From positions 17,395 through 81,394 of the forward strand of contig CAMJJL010000003.1 in NCBI GenBank assembly GCA_946406145.1: DNA of 64,000 bases, read 5' to 3'. Below the pieces are notes generated by a model. It was not told the DNA's origin. It saw only the letters and a program-made list of their open reading frames with translations, and ran no database searches. Every line of letters begins with the position of its first letter. Position 1 is the stretch's first letter. The DNA comes from an uncultured Clostridia bacterium (GTDB lineage Bacteria > Bacillota > Clostridia > Oscillospirales > Acutalibacteraceae). A program made the translations under genes and the position numbers. This document shows positions 50,062 through 58,573 of this stretch, piece after piece.

Positions 50062-51441
50062 ATGGAAAGGAATTCAGTGAGCTTGTTCGAGACGATCCAG
50101 ACCCTGCTCGATAACAAGCGCTATTCCACCCTGCGCGACATCCTCAACACGATGAATCCCGTCGATATCGCGGCGGTATTCGAGGATCTGCAGAGTGAGA
50201 AGACGGCTCTGCTGTTCCGACTGCTGCCCAAGGAAACGGCTGCCGAGACCTTCGTCGAGATGGACGAGGAGACCCAGCAGCTCTTGATCCACGGCTTTTC
50301 GGATACGGAGCTCAAAGAAGTCATCGATGAGCTGTATGTCGATGACGCGGTCGACCTGATCGAGGAGATGCCCGCGAATGTGGTCAAGCGAATTCTCCGA
50401 CAGGCTGATCCCCAGACAAGAAAAGAGATCAACGAAATATTGAAATATCCCGAGGACAGCGCCGGGTCGATCATGACGACCGAGTGCGTGATTCTCCGTC
50501 CCAAGATGACTGCGGAAGAGGCGATCAAGCGTATCCGCCGCACCGGTATCGACAAGGAGACCATCTACACCTGCTATGTGTCGGATTCCTCCTCCACGCT
50601 GATCGGTATCGTCACCATCAAGACGCTTCTGCTCAGTGATGATGACGAGGTCATCGAGAACATCATGGAGACCAACGTCATCTCCGTCAACACCCTCGAC
50701 GACCAGGAAGAGGTCGCCCAGATGTTCAACAAATACAATTTCCTCGCTCTGCCTGTTGTCGATAAAGAGAACCGCCTGGTCGGTATCGTCACGGTCGATG
50801 ACGCGATCGACGTCATGGAAGAAGAGGCGACCGAGGATATCCAGAAGATGGCGGCTATCACGCCGACCACCGACAAGCCCTATGACCGTATCGGTGTGTT
50901 TGAGACCTATCTCGCGCGTATCCCGTGGCTGCTGATCCTGATGATCTCCGCCACCTTCACCGGTATGATCATCACCGGCTTTGAGGACGCGCTGGCAGGT
51001 TCGCTGGTACTGTCCGCTTTCATCCCGATGCTGATGGATACCGGCGGTAACTCCGGATCACAGGCGTCCGTCACCGTTATTCGTGCGCTCTCGCTGGACG
51101 AGATCGAGTTCAAGGATATTTTCAAGGTCGTCTTTAAGGAAGCGCGTGTAGCGCTGTTGTGCGGCGTTACGCTCGCCGCGGCGAACTTCGCCAAGATCAT
51201 GCTGTTCGACCGCCTTGTGCTCGGCAATACCGGCATCACCGTAGAGGTGGCGCTGGTGGTATGTCTGACGATGGTCGTCACCATCTTTATCGCCAAGCTC
51301 GTCGGCTGTACCTTGCCGATGATCGCGGCAAAGATCGGCTTTGACCCTGCCGTCATGGCGTCGCCGTTTATCACCACCATCGTGGATGCGATCTCACTGT
51401 TCGTCTACTTCCAGATCGCCAGAGCGCTGCTGAATTTGTAA
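50062..51441 (+). CDS. mgtE: Magnesium transporter MgtE
   Basis: DIAAVFEDLQSEKTALLFRLLPKETAAETF; CBS domains; MLMDTGGNSGSQASVTVIRALSLDEI; start set to 50062. Confidence 0.96.
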   Translation: MERNSVSLFETIQTLLDNKRYSTLRDILNTMNPVDIAAVFEDLQSEKTALLFRLLPKETAAETFVEMDEETQQLLIHGFSDTELKEVIDELYVDDAVDLIEEMPANVVKRILRQADPQTRKEINEILKYPEDSAGSIMTTECVILRPKMTAEEAIKRIRRTGIDKETIYTCYVSDSSSTLIGIVTIKTLLLSDDDEVIENIMETNVISVNTLDDQEEVAQMFNKYNFLALPVVDKENRLVGIVTVDDAIDVMEEEATEDIQKMAAITPTTDKPYDRIGVFETYLARIPWLLILMISATFTGMIITGFEDALAGSLVLSAFIPMLMDTGGNSGSQASVTVIRALSLDEIEFKDIFKVVFKEARVALLCGVTLAAANFAKIMLFDRLVLGNTGITVEVALVVCLTMVVTIFIAKLVGCTLPMIAAKIGFDPAVMASPFITTIVDAISLFVYFQIARALLNL

Positions 51442-51464
51442 AGGCTCGCGAAAAGTATAAAACT

Positions 51465-51497
51465 GCTCCCCCTGTCGCCGACAGAGGGAGCTTTTTG
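51465..51497. terminator. Terminator hairpin
   Basis: GCTCCCCCTGTCGccGACAGAGGGAGCTTTTT. Confidence 0.75.
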
Positions 51498-51517
51498 ATT
51501 GGGCTGAATGGTACGGA

Positions 51518-52930
51518 TCACGGATAGAGGGTCATCGCCTTCTCGACATAGGATGCACCGGCGAGCTGATAGTGGCGATACAGCACCGTCGGATTACCGT
51601 TTTCATCAAAATACATGCGGTTGAAGTCGTTAACAGGGGAGAAGTCCTCTACCGTGCTGTTGTATAGATCATCGATGTAGTCCTCGGACACTTCGGAGGA
51701 ATATCGGTCTTTTGTAAAAAATGGCTTGACCTGCTTCGCAAAGGAGGGTTTGATAAGTTGCGGATCAACACCATAGCTGTTGAGCAGACAGAGGTTGCCG
51801 ATCTCCTTTTTGGCAGGGATGTCGATATGATAGATATAATGCTGATCGGGTGAATCCGTTCCGCCGAAGCCGATCGCGCTGATCACCAGCGACAGTACAC
51901 CTGCGTAACCGTATACCGAATAATCGACGGTCTGATACCTCGGGGCGCCTGCCTGCTGACTGCCGGTATTCTCGAGCAGATCGATCCCGTCATTGAACAG
52001 GTCGATAATCTCTTCGTTGATATGATCGATCTCATCGCTCTTCAGATCGATCTGAGGGATACGGTAATGCAGGGTCTTTTCCTTGCCTAAAACAGTCACC
52101 TTGCCGCTCGCATCCTTGAAGGTGCTTACAAGAGCGTTAACGTCGCCGCTGTAGCTGCCTGCCTTGATATTCGGGTTCTTCCGGTTATCCTTGATCTGAT
52201 CGATCAATCCGTTGATCGACATACATTCAGGAGCCTTTGCCTTATCTGCGTCATAGTAATCCTTGATCGTCGAGGAAAGATCTGCTGTTACGGAGATGAC
52301 AGGGTTATCGGAGGAATCCGCGACTTTTGTGTAGGGATCGCCGTCGCCGAGGCGGTCTTCCGTCAGACAATACGAGATATCCAGTGATTCACCGGTAAAG
52401 TAGTACAGCTGTGCGCTGTGTGTTTTTTGGGTGGTAGCTTTCCTCGTCGTTTTGTCCGTAACATTGTTGATGATTTGGCTGTCTTTGTCATTGAGCAGGA
52501 ATCTGCCCTGTTTTTCCAGATAGGTGAAATCGCTTGTCTCTTTTTCCATGATCTCCTGTGCGGTGACGAACAGACCGTCATCGGTGACATATGTCAACAG
52601 ATCATAACGGCTCTCGTCGTCGGTATCGAGAAAGAGCTCGGGCACATCGTCGTTGTTGAGATAGATCAGGGCGCACCGGGGATAGATTTCGCTGTCGAGG
52701 GCGTTCAAATGCTCGTAGTACAGGCTCTGCCAGTCGGTATCGGCGCTCAAAGTGACGGTGGGGACGTCCGGATCCTTGAGGGGTGGTGAGTCAGTATCGG
52801 GCGAGACGGTGTCCGCCGGCGTGACACCGCCGGTATCGGATGTGTTGGTTTTACCGCAGGCTGTAAAGCTGAACAGCAGTGCGAGGATACAGAACACGGA
52901 TAGGATTTTTTGAAAAAGCGTATGTGGCAT
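51518..52930 (-). CDS. Lipoprotein with DUF3298/RsiV-like C-terminal domain
   Basis: Lipobox MPHTLFQKILSVFCILALLFSFTACGK; TKDRYSSEVSEDYIDDLY...NPTVLYRHYQLAGASYVEKAMTLYP; start set to 52930. Confidence 0.6.
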   Translation of the reverse strand: MPHTLFQKILSVFCILALLFSFTACGKTNTSDTGGVTPADTVSPDTDSPPLKDPDVPTVTLSADTDWQSLYYEHLNALDSEIYPRCALIYLNNDDVPELFLDTDDESRYDLLTYVTDDGLFVTAQEIMEKETSDFTYLEKQGRFLLNDKDSQIINNVTDKTTRKATTQKTHSAQLYYFTGESLDISYCLTEDRLGDGDPYTKVADSSDNPVISVTADLSSTIKDYYDADKAKAPECMSINGLIDQIKDNRKNPNIKAGSYSGDVNALVSTFKDASGKVTVLGKEKTLHYRIPQIDLKSDEIDHINEEIIDLFNDGIDLLENTGSQQAGAPRYQTVDYSVYGYAGVLSLVISAIGFGGTDSPDQHYIYHIDIPAKKEIGNLCLLNSYGVDPQLIKPSFAKQVKPFFTKDRYSSEVSEDYIDDLYNSTVEDFSPVNDFNRMYFDENGNPTVLYRHYQLAGASYVEKAMTLYP

Positions 52931-52949
52931 GGTATTCTCCTGATGGATA

Positions 52950-54218
52950 TTATTTCGCTTGTTTATTGATATATCTTGCCCTGCGCTTGGAGTACATGAT
53001 CTTCTGTCCCGAGTACAGGCTGTAGTAGCCCGACAGCATATAGCTGATGCACAGTGCGACCGCAAAGAAAATAAGTCCACGGCTCCCGAACAGCTCGATC
53101 GAGAGGATGATGGAGGCGATGGGGCAGTTGACCACGGCGCAGAACAGGGCGATCAGTCCGACCGCCGCGCCGAACGAAGCAGGCAATCCCAGCAGGGGTG
53201 CGATCGTCGCGCCCATTGCGTCGCCGATGAAGAAGGTGGGGATGATCTCACCGCCCTTGTAGCCGAAGCCGATGGTGATCACGGTGAACACCATCTTGAG
53301 GATAAAGTCGTAGGGCAGCGCCTTGCCCTGTGTGACAGCGGCTTCGATCACTTCGCCGCCGATGCCGTTGTAGCGTGTGCCGATCAACAGCGTCAAGAGG
53401 GCGATCGCCGTACCGCCCACGGCGGTGCGCAGGTATTCGTTCTTGAAGAACCTCACCGCACACGCGTGTGTCTTTTCCAGCAACACACAAAAGGCGATGC
53501 TCGTTACTGCCGCCGCGAGTCCGATCACGGCGACGGTAAGGATATTCACGATATTCAGCTCAGGGATGTCCTCGAGTACGTATTTGGTCGGAGCCAGTCC
53601 GAAGAGGTTGGTGATGCCGAACGCTGTTAATGCCGCGACAATACACGGCAGAAAGGCGCTGTAGTAGATGATGCCGACTGAGATGACCTCCATCGCGAAC
53701 ACGGTAGCGGTCAGGGGCGTACCGAACAAGGCGGAGAACAGTCCGCTCATACCGCACATCAGGGCGATGGGCATATCCTTTTCATTGAGCTTGACGACTC
53801 TGCCGATGAAGCTGCCGATACAGCCGCCGAGCTGCAGTGCCGCGCCCTCTCGACCCGCCGAGCCGCCGAACAGGTGGGTGATGACGGTAGACAGGAAGAT
53901 CACGGGCGCGAGGGTAATGGGCACCTTGTCCTCGGAGCGCACCGAGTTGATGATAAGGTTGGTGTCCGCGTGACCGCTGAGTTTGGTGACGCGGTACAAA
54001 AAGGCGATGATCACGCCGCCCACGGGCAGCAAATAGCACAGCCACGGATTCTGTGTGCGGATGTCGGTAACGTAGGTGATCGCCCAGCGGAAGCCTGCGC
54101 CCAGCGCGCCGCCGATACCACCCGTGACGATCGCGATCAGCGACCATTTGAAGAATGAGATGATGTATTGTTTGACGCGCACCGCGTCATGCCGCACGGT
54201 TTGTTTGAAATGGTCCAT
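52950..54218 (-). CDS. ClC family voltage-gated chloride channel/antiporter-like protein
   Basis: GGSAGREGAALQLGGCIGSFIGR, GMSGLFSALFGTPLTATVFAMEV, GYKGGEIIPTFFIGDAMG; start probably 54218. Confidence 0.93.
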   Translation of the reverse strand: MDHFKQTVRHDAVRVKQYIISFFKWSLIAIVTGGIGGALGAGFRWAITYVTDIRTQNPWLCYLLPVGGVIIAFLYRVTKLSGHADTNLIINSVRSEDKVPITLAPVIFLSTVITHLFGGSAGREGAALQLGGCIGSFIGRVVKLNEKDMPIALMCGMSGLFSALFGTPLTATVFAMEVISVGIIYYSAFLPCIVAALTAFGITNLFGLAPTKYVLEDIPELNIVNILTVAVIGLAAAVTSIAFCVLLEKTHACAVRFFKNEYLRTAVGGTAIALLTLLIGTRYNGIGGEVIEAAVTQGKALPYDFILKMVFTVITIGFGYKGGEIIPTFFIGDAMGATIAPLLGLPASFGAAVGLIALFCAVVNCPIASIILSIELFGSRGLIFFAVALCISYMLSGYYSLYSGQKIMYSKRRARYINKQAK

Positions 54219-54310
54219 TTTTTCGTTTTCAGTGAGGGCTTGAGCGTCATTGCGATCATATTCAATCAGTTGTATGGCGTACTCCGGCACAAAGGGACGC
54301 GATATAGTCC

Positions 54311-54352
54311 GCCATAAACTCCTCACTCCTAACTCCTCACTCCTAACTTCTA
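54311..54352. repeat. Single-sided heptamer array (ACTCCTC/ACTCCTA)
   Basis: AAACTCCTCACTCCTAACTCCTCACTCCTAACTTC. Confidence 0.65.
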
Positions 54353-54490
54353 TCTATATCGTCAATCTGCCTAAAAGTATACCTCATTTTTCGGTAATAT
54401 TCAATATCAAAGGGGAATTATTTTCTTGAAAAACCATTTTGCGTATGTTAATATGAAAATTAGCGAACGCTGGTTGACTGATTGATTCAG

Positions 54491-54534
54491 CAACCCTCCG
54501 TCACTTTGTGACACCTCCCTTAGAAAAGGGAGGC
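54491..54534 (-). repeat. Family B two-hairpin repeat
   Basis: CAACCCTCCGTCACtttGTGACACCTCCCTTAGAAAAGGGAGG. Confidence 0.7.
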
Positions 54535-54580
54535 TTTGATAAGTATAACACTATTGAGATAAAAAGGCTACGGTGATATT

Positions 54581-54991
54581 TTGCGTAATTTTTTGACAAA
54601 AGTCGCTGAATTCATGCAGGGTCGTTACGGAAACGATAAATTGAATACCTTCATCTGGATCGTTGCCGGTGGGTTGTATGTGATCAATCTGTTTGTCCGC
54701 AACCCGATTTTGATGATCGTTGTTTTGCTGTTGGGAGCGCTGGCGATCTTTCGCGCGCTGTCCACCAACATTACCAAGCGCTTGTATGAGAACAACCGCT
54801 TTCTCAGCATTTATAACGTTGTCGCGGGCTTTTTCAAGCGCCAATTTATGAAGATCAGGGATTTCAAGACCCATCGCTATGTGACCTGTCCCTACTGTAA
54901 GGCGCAGTTAAGGCTGAAAAAGCGCACCGGCATACAACAGATCCATTGCCCGAAATGCGACAAAGATTTTAAGAAAAATATCTTATTTTAG
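54581..54991 (+). CDS. Small membrane protein with C-terminal zinc ribbon
   Basis: Two TM segments; CPYCKAQLRLKKRTGIQQIHCPKCDKDF. Confidence 0.78.
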   Translation: MRNFLTKVAEFMQGRYGNDKLNTFIWIVAGGLYVINLFVRNPILMIVVLLLGALAIFRALSTNITKRLYENNRFLSIYNVVAGFFKRQFMKIRDFKTHRYVTCPYCKAQLRLKKRTGIQQIHCPKCDKDFKKNILF

Positions 54992-54993
54992 GA

Positions 54994-55234
54994 GAACGGT
55001 TAACAGATAACGGTTAACGGTGAAGGGTGGGACAGCAGTTGCGCTATACCGTTCACTTCGTTCTCGGAGCGCTGTTGCATGGGAATTGTAAGCCAAATCG
55101 CAGATTTGGACAACTCCTCAACCCACACCCGTTTTGTATAAAGAAACCGCACATAGTTGATAACGGGATATAGGAATCAGGTGAGGACGGAGTCCTCCCA
55201 TAACCGTTCACCATTCACCATTCACCGTTCACCG
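54994..55234. repeat. Heptamer arrays bracketing an intergenic body
   Basis: Left GAACGGTTAACAGATAACGGTTAACGGTGAA; right TAACCGTTCACCATTCACCATTCACCGTTCACCG. Confidence 0.68.
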
Positions 55235-55255
55235 AAAAAGAAAGGAGGTTCGCAT

Positions 55256-56650
55256 ATGGTCTTTTCATCACTGTTATTTTTGTTTATGTATTTGCCGATT
55301 GTGCTGATACTCTATTACATATGCCCTCGCCGCTGGCGTAACCTCCTGCTCTTTATCGTCAACCTCATCTTCTACGGCTGGGGTGAGCCGATCTTTGTCA
55401 CCCTGATGATCTTCTCCACGATCGTGGACTACACCTGCGGTTATTTCATCAACAAATACCGCGAGACGAACAAGAAAAAAGCCAAGGGATTTTTGATTGC
55501 CTCGGTTTGTATCAACCTCAGTCTGCTGGGCTTCTTCAAGTACGCAGGATTCTTGACGAACACGCTCAATTACCTGCCGTTCCTGAATATCCCCGCACTC
55601 AAGATCCCCCTGCCGATCGGTATCAGCTTCTACACCTTCCAGACGATGTCCTATTCGATCGACGTCTATCGCGGCGACGCGCCGATGCAGAAGAACATCA
55701 TCACCTTCGGCACCTATGTATCGCTGTTTCCGCAGCTGATCGCCGGTCCGATCGTCCGCTATAAGGACGTTGCCTATCAGCTCGATCACCGTCGTGAGAC
55801 CCTCGATCAATTCACCAAGGGTGTGTGCCTGTTCTGTGTGGGCCTCGGCAAGAAGGTTCTGATTGCCAACCAGATGGGCGCATTATGGGATAACATCCGC
55901 GAGACGGGTGAGATGGGCTGGCTCGGCTCATGGGTCGGTATCATCGCCTATACCTTCCAGATCTACTTTGACTTTTCCGGTTACTCGGATATGGCGTGCG
56001 GTCTGGGCAACATGTTCGGCTTTGAGTTCCTTAAGAACTTCAACTATCCCTATATCAGTAAGAGTATCACCGAGTTCTGGCGCAGATGGCATATCTCGCT
56101 GGGCACATGGTTCAGGGAGTATGTCTATATTCCCTTGGGCGGCAATCGCATGGGGGTGCCGCGACAGATACTCAACCTGCTGATCGTCTGGTTTTTGACC
56201 GGCTTCTGGCACGGCGCCGACTTCAACTTCATCTTCTGGGGACTGTATTTCGGTCTGTTGCTGATACTCGAAAAATTCGTGCTCAAAAAGTGGCTTGACA
56301 AAGCTCCTGCCGTGATCCGGCATATCTACGCGCTGTTCTTTATCATTATCGGATGGGTGCTGTTCTACTTCAGCGATCTCGGCGAGATGGGCGCGTTCTT
56401 TAAGTCGATGTTCAGCTTCGGCGGCGCGGCAATCACACCCGACGCAGGCGCATTGACGCTCTCTTATTTGCCGATGCTGCTGGTGGCGGCGCTGGCGTCC
56501 ACTCCGCTGATGGCAAAGCTCTACAAAAAGGTAGAGAACACCAAGGCGGCTCCGGTGCTGCAAGCGCTGTTCTGCTGCGTGGTGTTGGGTATCGCGACCG
56601 CGCTGCTGGTATCCCAGAGCTATAATCCGTTTTTGTACTTCCGTTTCTGA
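55256..56650 (+). CDS. MBOAT family O-acyltransferase (AlgI/PatA/DltB-like)
   Basis: GISFYTFQTMSYSIDVYRGD; FEFLKNFNYPYISKSITEFWRRWHISLGTWFREYVYIPLGGNR; FLTGFWHGADFNFIFWG. Confidence 0.96.
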   Translation: MVFSSLLFLFMYLPIVLILYYICPRRWRNLLLFIVNLIFYGWGEPIFVTLMIFSTIVDYTCGYFINKYRETNKKKAKGFLIASVCINLSLLGFFKYAGFLTNTLNYLPFLNIPALKIPLPIGISFYTFQTMSYSIDVYRGDAPMQKNIITFGTYVSLFPQLIAGPIVRYKDVAYQLDHRRETLDQFTKGVCLFCVGLGKKVLIANQMGALWDNIRETGEMGWLGSWVGIIAYTFQIYFDFSGYSDMACGLGNMFGFEFLKNFNYPYISKSITEFWRRWHISLGTWFREYVYIPLGGNRMGVPRQILNLLIVWFLTGFWHGADFNFIFWGLYFGLLLILEKFVLKKWLDKAPAVIRHIYALFFIIIGWVLFYFSDLGEMGAFFKSMFSFGGAAITPDAGALTLSYLPMLLVAALASTPLMAKLYKKVENTKAAPVLQALFCCVVLGIATALLVSQSYNPFLYFRF

Positions 56651-56660
56651 TGAAACATAA

Positions 56661-56778
56661 TGTAGGGGAGGGTCTTACCCTCCCGTTCGCCAAAGGCGAT
56701 ATAGAACGAAACTTTTGATAGTATCCTCTGAAAATCAACATTGATTTTCAGTCGGGAGGGTCAAGACCCTCCCCTACA
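56661..56778. repeat. TGTAGGG-ended composite repeat
   Basis: TGTAGGGGAGGGTCTTACCCTCCCG ... CGGGAGGGTCAAGACCCTCCCCTACA; inner perfect hairpin CTGAAAATCAAcaTTGATTTTCAG. Confidence 0.72.
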
Positions 56779-56798
56779 AAAAGCATGAAAGGAGGAGC

Positions 56799-57932
56799 AT
56801 GATGAAAAAGGCATATAAATTCCTGCCGGCGGCGATCTTTTTGATCTTCATCGTCGGGATGATGGTATTGTTCTTTGTGCTGCCGAAAAAAGAATACAGC
56901 TCCTCCGAGAAGCGCTATCTGGAGCAGGCGCCGAAGTTTACCGTTGACAGCCTGCTGTCCGGTAAGTTCGGCGAGGATTTTGAAAAATTCCTGTCCGACC
57001 AGACCGTGGGACGTAATTTCTGGGTTGGCTTATCCGCTTATTACAACTACGCCATCGGCAACAACGGCTCGACCGGCATTTATCTGGGAAAGGACGGTTA
57101 CCTCGTCAACGATCCCGAGAAGATGGATGATCTGAGCCGCAACATCGGCTATATCAATGAGTTCGCCGCGAGATGCCCCGTGGAAACCACCGTGCTGGTC
57201 GCGCCCTCTACGGGCTATATCTGTGATGATATCCTGCCGGATGTCCACAAGCAGTATCGCGATGACGAGCATTTTGAGAACATGAAAGCAGAGCTTGACT
57301 CCGCGAAGTTCATCGATATACGCGAGACGTTCAAAAAGGAATATGCCGACGGCAATCAGATCTACTACAAGACCGATCATCACTGGACGGCTTACGGCGC
57401 GTATACCGCGTATCGGGAGCTCGGCGATGCGCTCGGCTATACCCCTCACGCAAAAGAGGATTATACCGTGACCTCGTATCCGGGCTTCTACGGAACGACC
57501 TACTCGTCCTCCGGCTTCTGGTTGACTGAGCCCGATACGGTGGAGGTGTGGGATAACCCTGAGAATGACAGCACGGTCATCACCGCTATCACCGATAACG
57601 GCAATGTGACCGAGCAGAAGGATATGTTCTATTTGAATCATCTGGAGGATGACGACAAATATCCCATCTATCTGGACGGCAATCACCCCTATACGGTGAT
57701 CAGGAATTCCGCAGCGAGCTCGAATGAAAAGCTGTTGGTCATCAAGGACAGCTTTGCCCACTCGATGGTACCGTATCTCGCCGATCATTACAGCGAGATC
57801 ATCATGGTCGATCTGCGCTACTATTCCGAGCCGGTGAGCAAGTTGATTGAGAAAGAGGGGATCGATCGCGTGCTGGTGGTTTACTCCATCGACAATCTGG
57901 CGACCGATACCAACCTCGGTTGGTTGGAATAA
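56799..57932 (+). CDS. DHHW family protein (AlgX/AlgJ-like), partner of MBOAT
   Basis: QIYYKTDHHWTAYGAYTAYRELGDALG; LLVIKDSFAHSMVPYLADHYSEI. Confidence 0.9.
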   Translation: MMKKAYKFLPAAIFLIFIVGMMVLFFVLPKKEYSSSEKRYLEQAPKFTVDSLLSGKFGEDFEKFLSDQTVGRNFWVGLSAYYNYAIGNNGSTGIYLGKDGYLVNDPEKMDDLSRNIGYINEFAARCPVETTVLVAPSTGYICDDILPDVHKQYRDDEHFENMKAELDSAKFIDIRETFKKEYADGNQIYYKTDHHWTAYGAYTAYRELGDALGYTPHAKEDYTVTSYPGFYGTTYSSSGFWLTEPDTVEVWDNPENDSTVITAITDNGNVTEQKDMFYLNHLEDDDKYPIYLDGNHPYTVIRNSAASSNEKLLVIKDSFAHSMVPYLADHYSEIIMVDLRYYSEPVSKLIEKEGIDRVLVVYSIDNLATDTNLGWLE

Positions 57933-57943
57933 AAACAAAAAAG

Positions 57944-57976
57944 TAAGGAGAGAAGCAGCCGCTTCTCTCCTTTTTC
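57944..57976. terminator. Bidirectional terminator
   Basis: AGGAGAGAAGCagccGCTTCTCTCCTTTTT. Confidence 0.78.
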
Positions 57977-57992
57977 TGTATAGTTGTTTTAC

Positions 57993-58394
57993 TTACGGTC
58001 GGTCGGTTTTCCACTGTGCGATCACATCCTCGAGCTGATGCACCTCATCGGCGCTTTCGCACTCGTCCATGTAAGCGGTGAACAACTTGAGGAAGCTGTT
58101 ATCGGGATTTTCGTTCAGATACTCACGCAGGCAATAGCTCTCCTTGCTCAGCTTGGGCACAAATTTGCGCGCATAGCTGCGCGAGACCAACTCAAACGAC
58201 ACGACCTCGACCAGATCCTTCTTCATCAAAGATTTGATCAGGGAGTGCACATAGCTGTCCTTCCATGTTTTGTCGCCGGACATTTGGATGATCTCCGTGC
58301 AGGAAAGCGGCTCGTCTACGCTCCACAGCAGATCCATGATTTGCTTCTCGCTTTTTGTCATCATAACATACCTCTTTCTTGTGGTCGGAAACAT
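57993..58394 (-). CDS. BlaI/MecI-type transcriptional regulator
   Basis: KSEKQIMDLLWSVDEPLSCTEIIQMSGDKTWKDSYVHSLIKSLMKKDLVE. Confidence 0.88.
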   Translation of the reverse strand: MFPTTRKRYVMMTKSEKQIMDLLWSVDEPLSCTEIIQMSGDKTWKDSYVHSLIKSLMKKDLVEVVSFELVSRSYARKFVPKLSKESYCLREYLNENPDNSFLKLFTAYMDECESADEVHQLEDVIAQWKTDRP

Positions 58395-58515
58395 CGGGAT
58401 GAATCGAAAGATAATGCAATTTTTGTATGATTATGGCGTGATTATAATATAAAATCCGCAATTAGTCAACAGATATTTGCAAACTTTTTTATTATTTTTG
58501 AGAAAGAAGCGCCAT

Positions 58516-58549
58516 GATAAAAGAGCGTTAAATATTTAACGCTCTTATC
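58516..58549 (-). terminator. Terminator downstream of M16C peptidase
   Basis: GATAAAAGAGCGTTAAATATTTAACGCTCTTATC palindrome. Confidence 0.6.
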
Positions 58550-58573
58550 ACGATATTAACGGTCACAGGCGGA

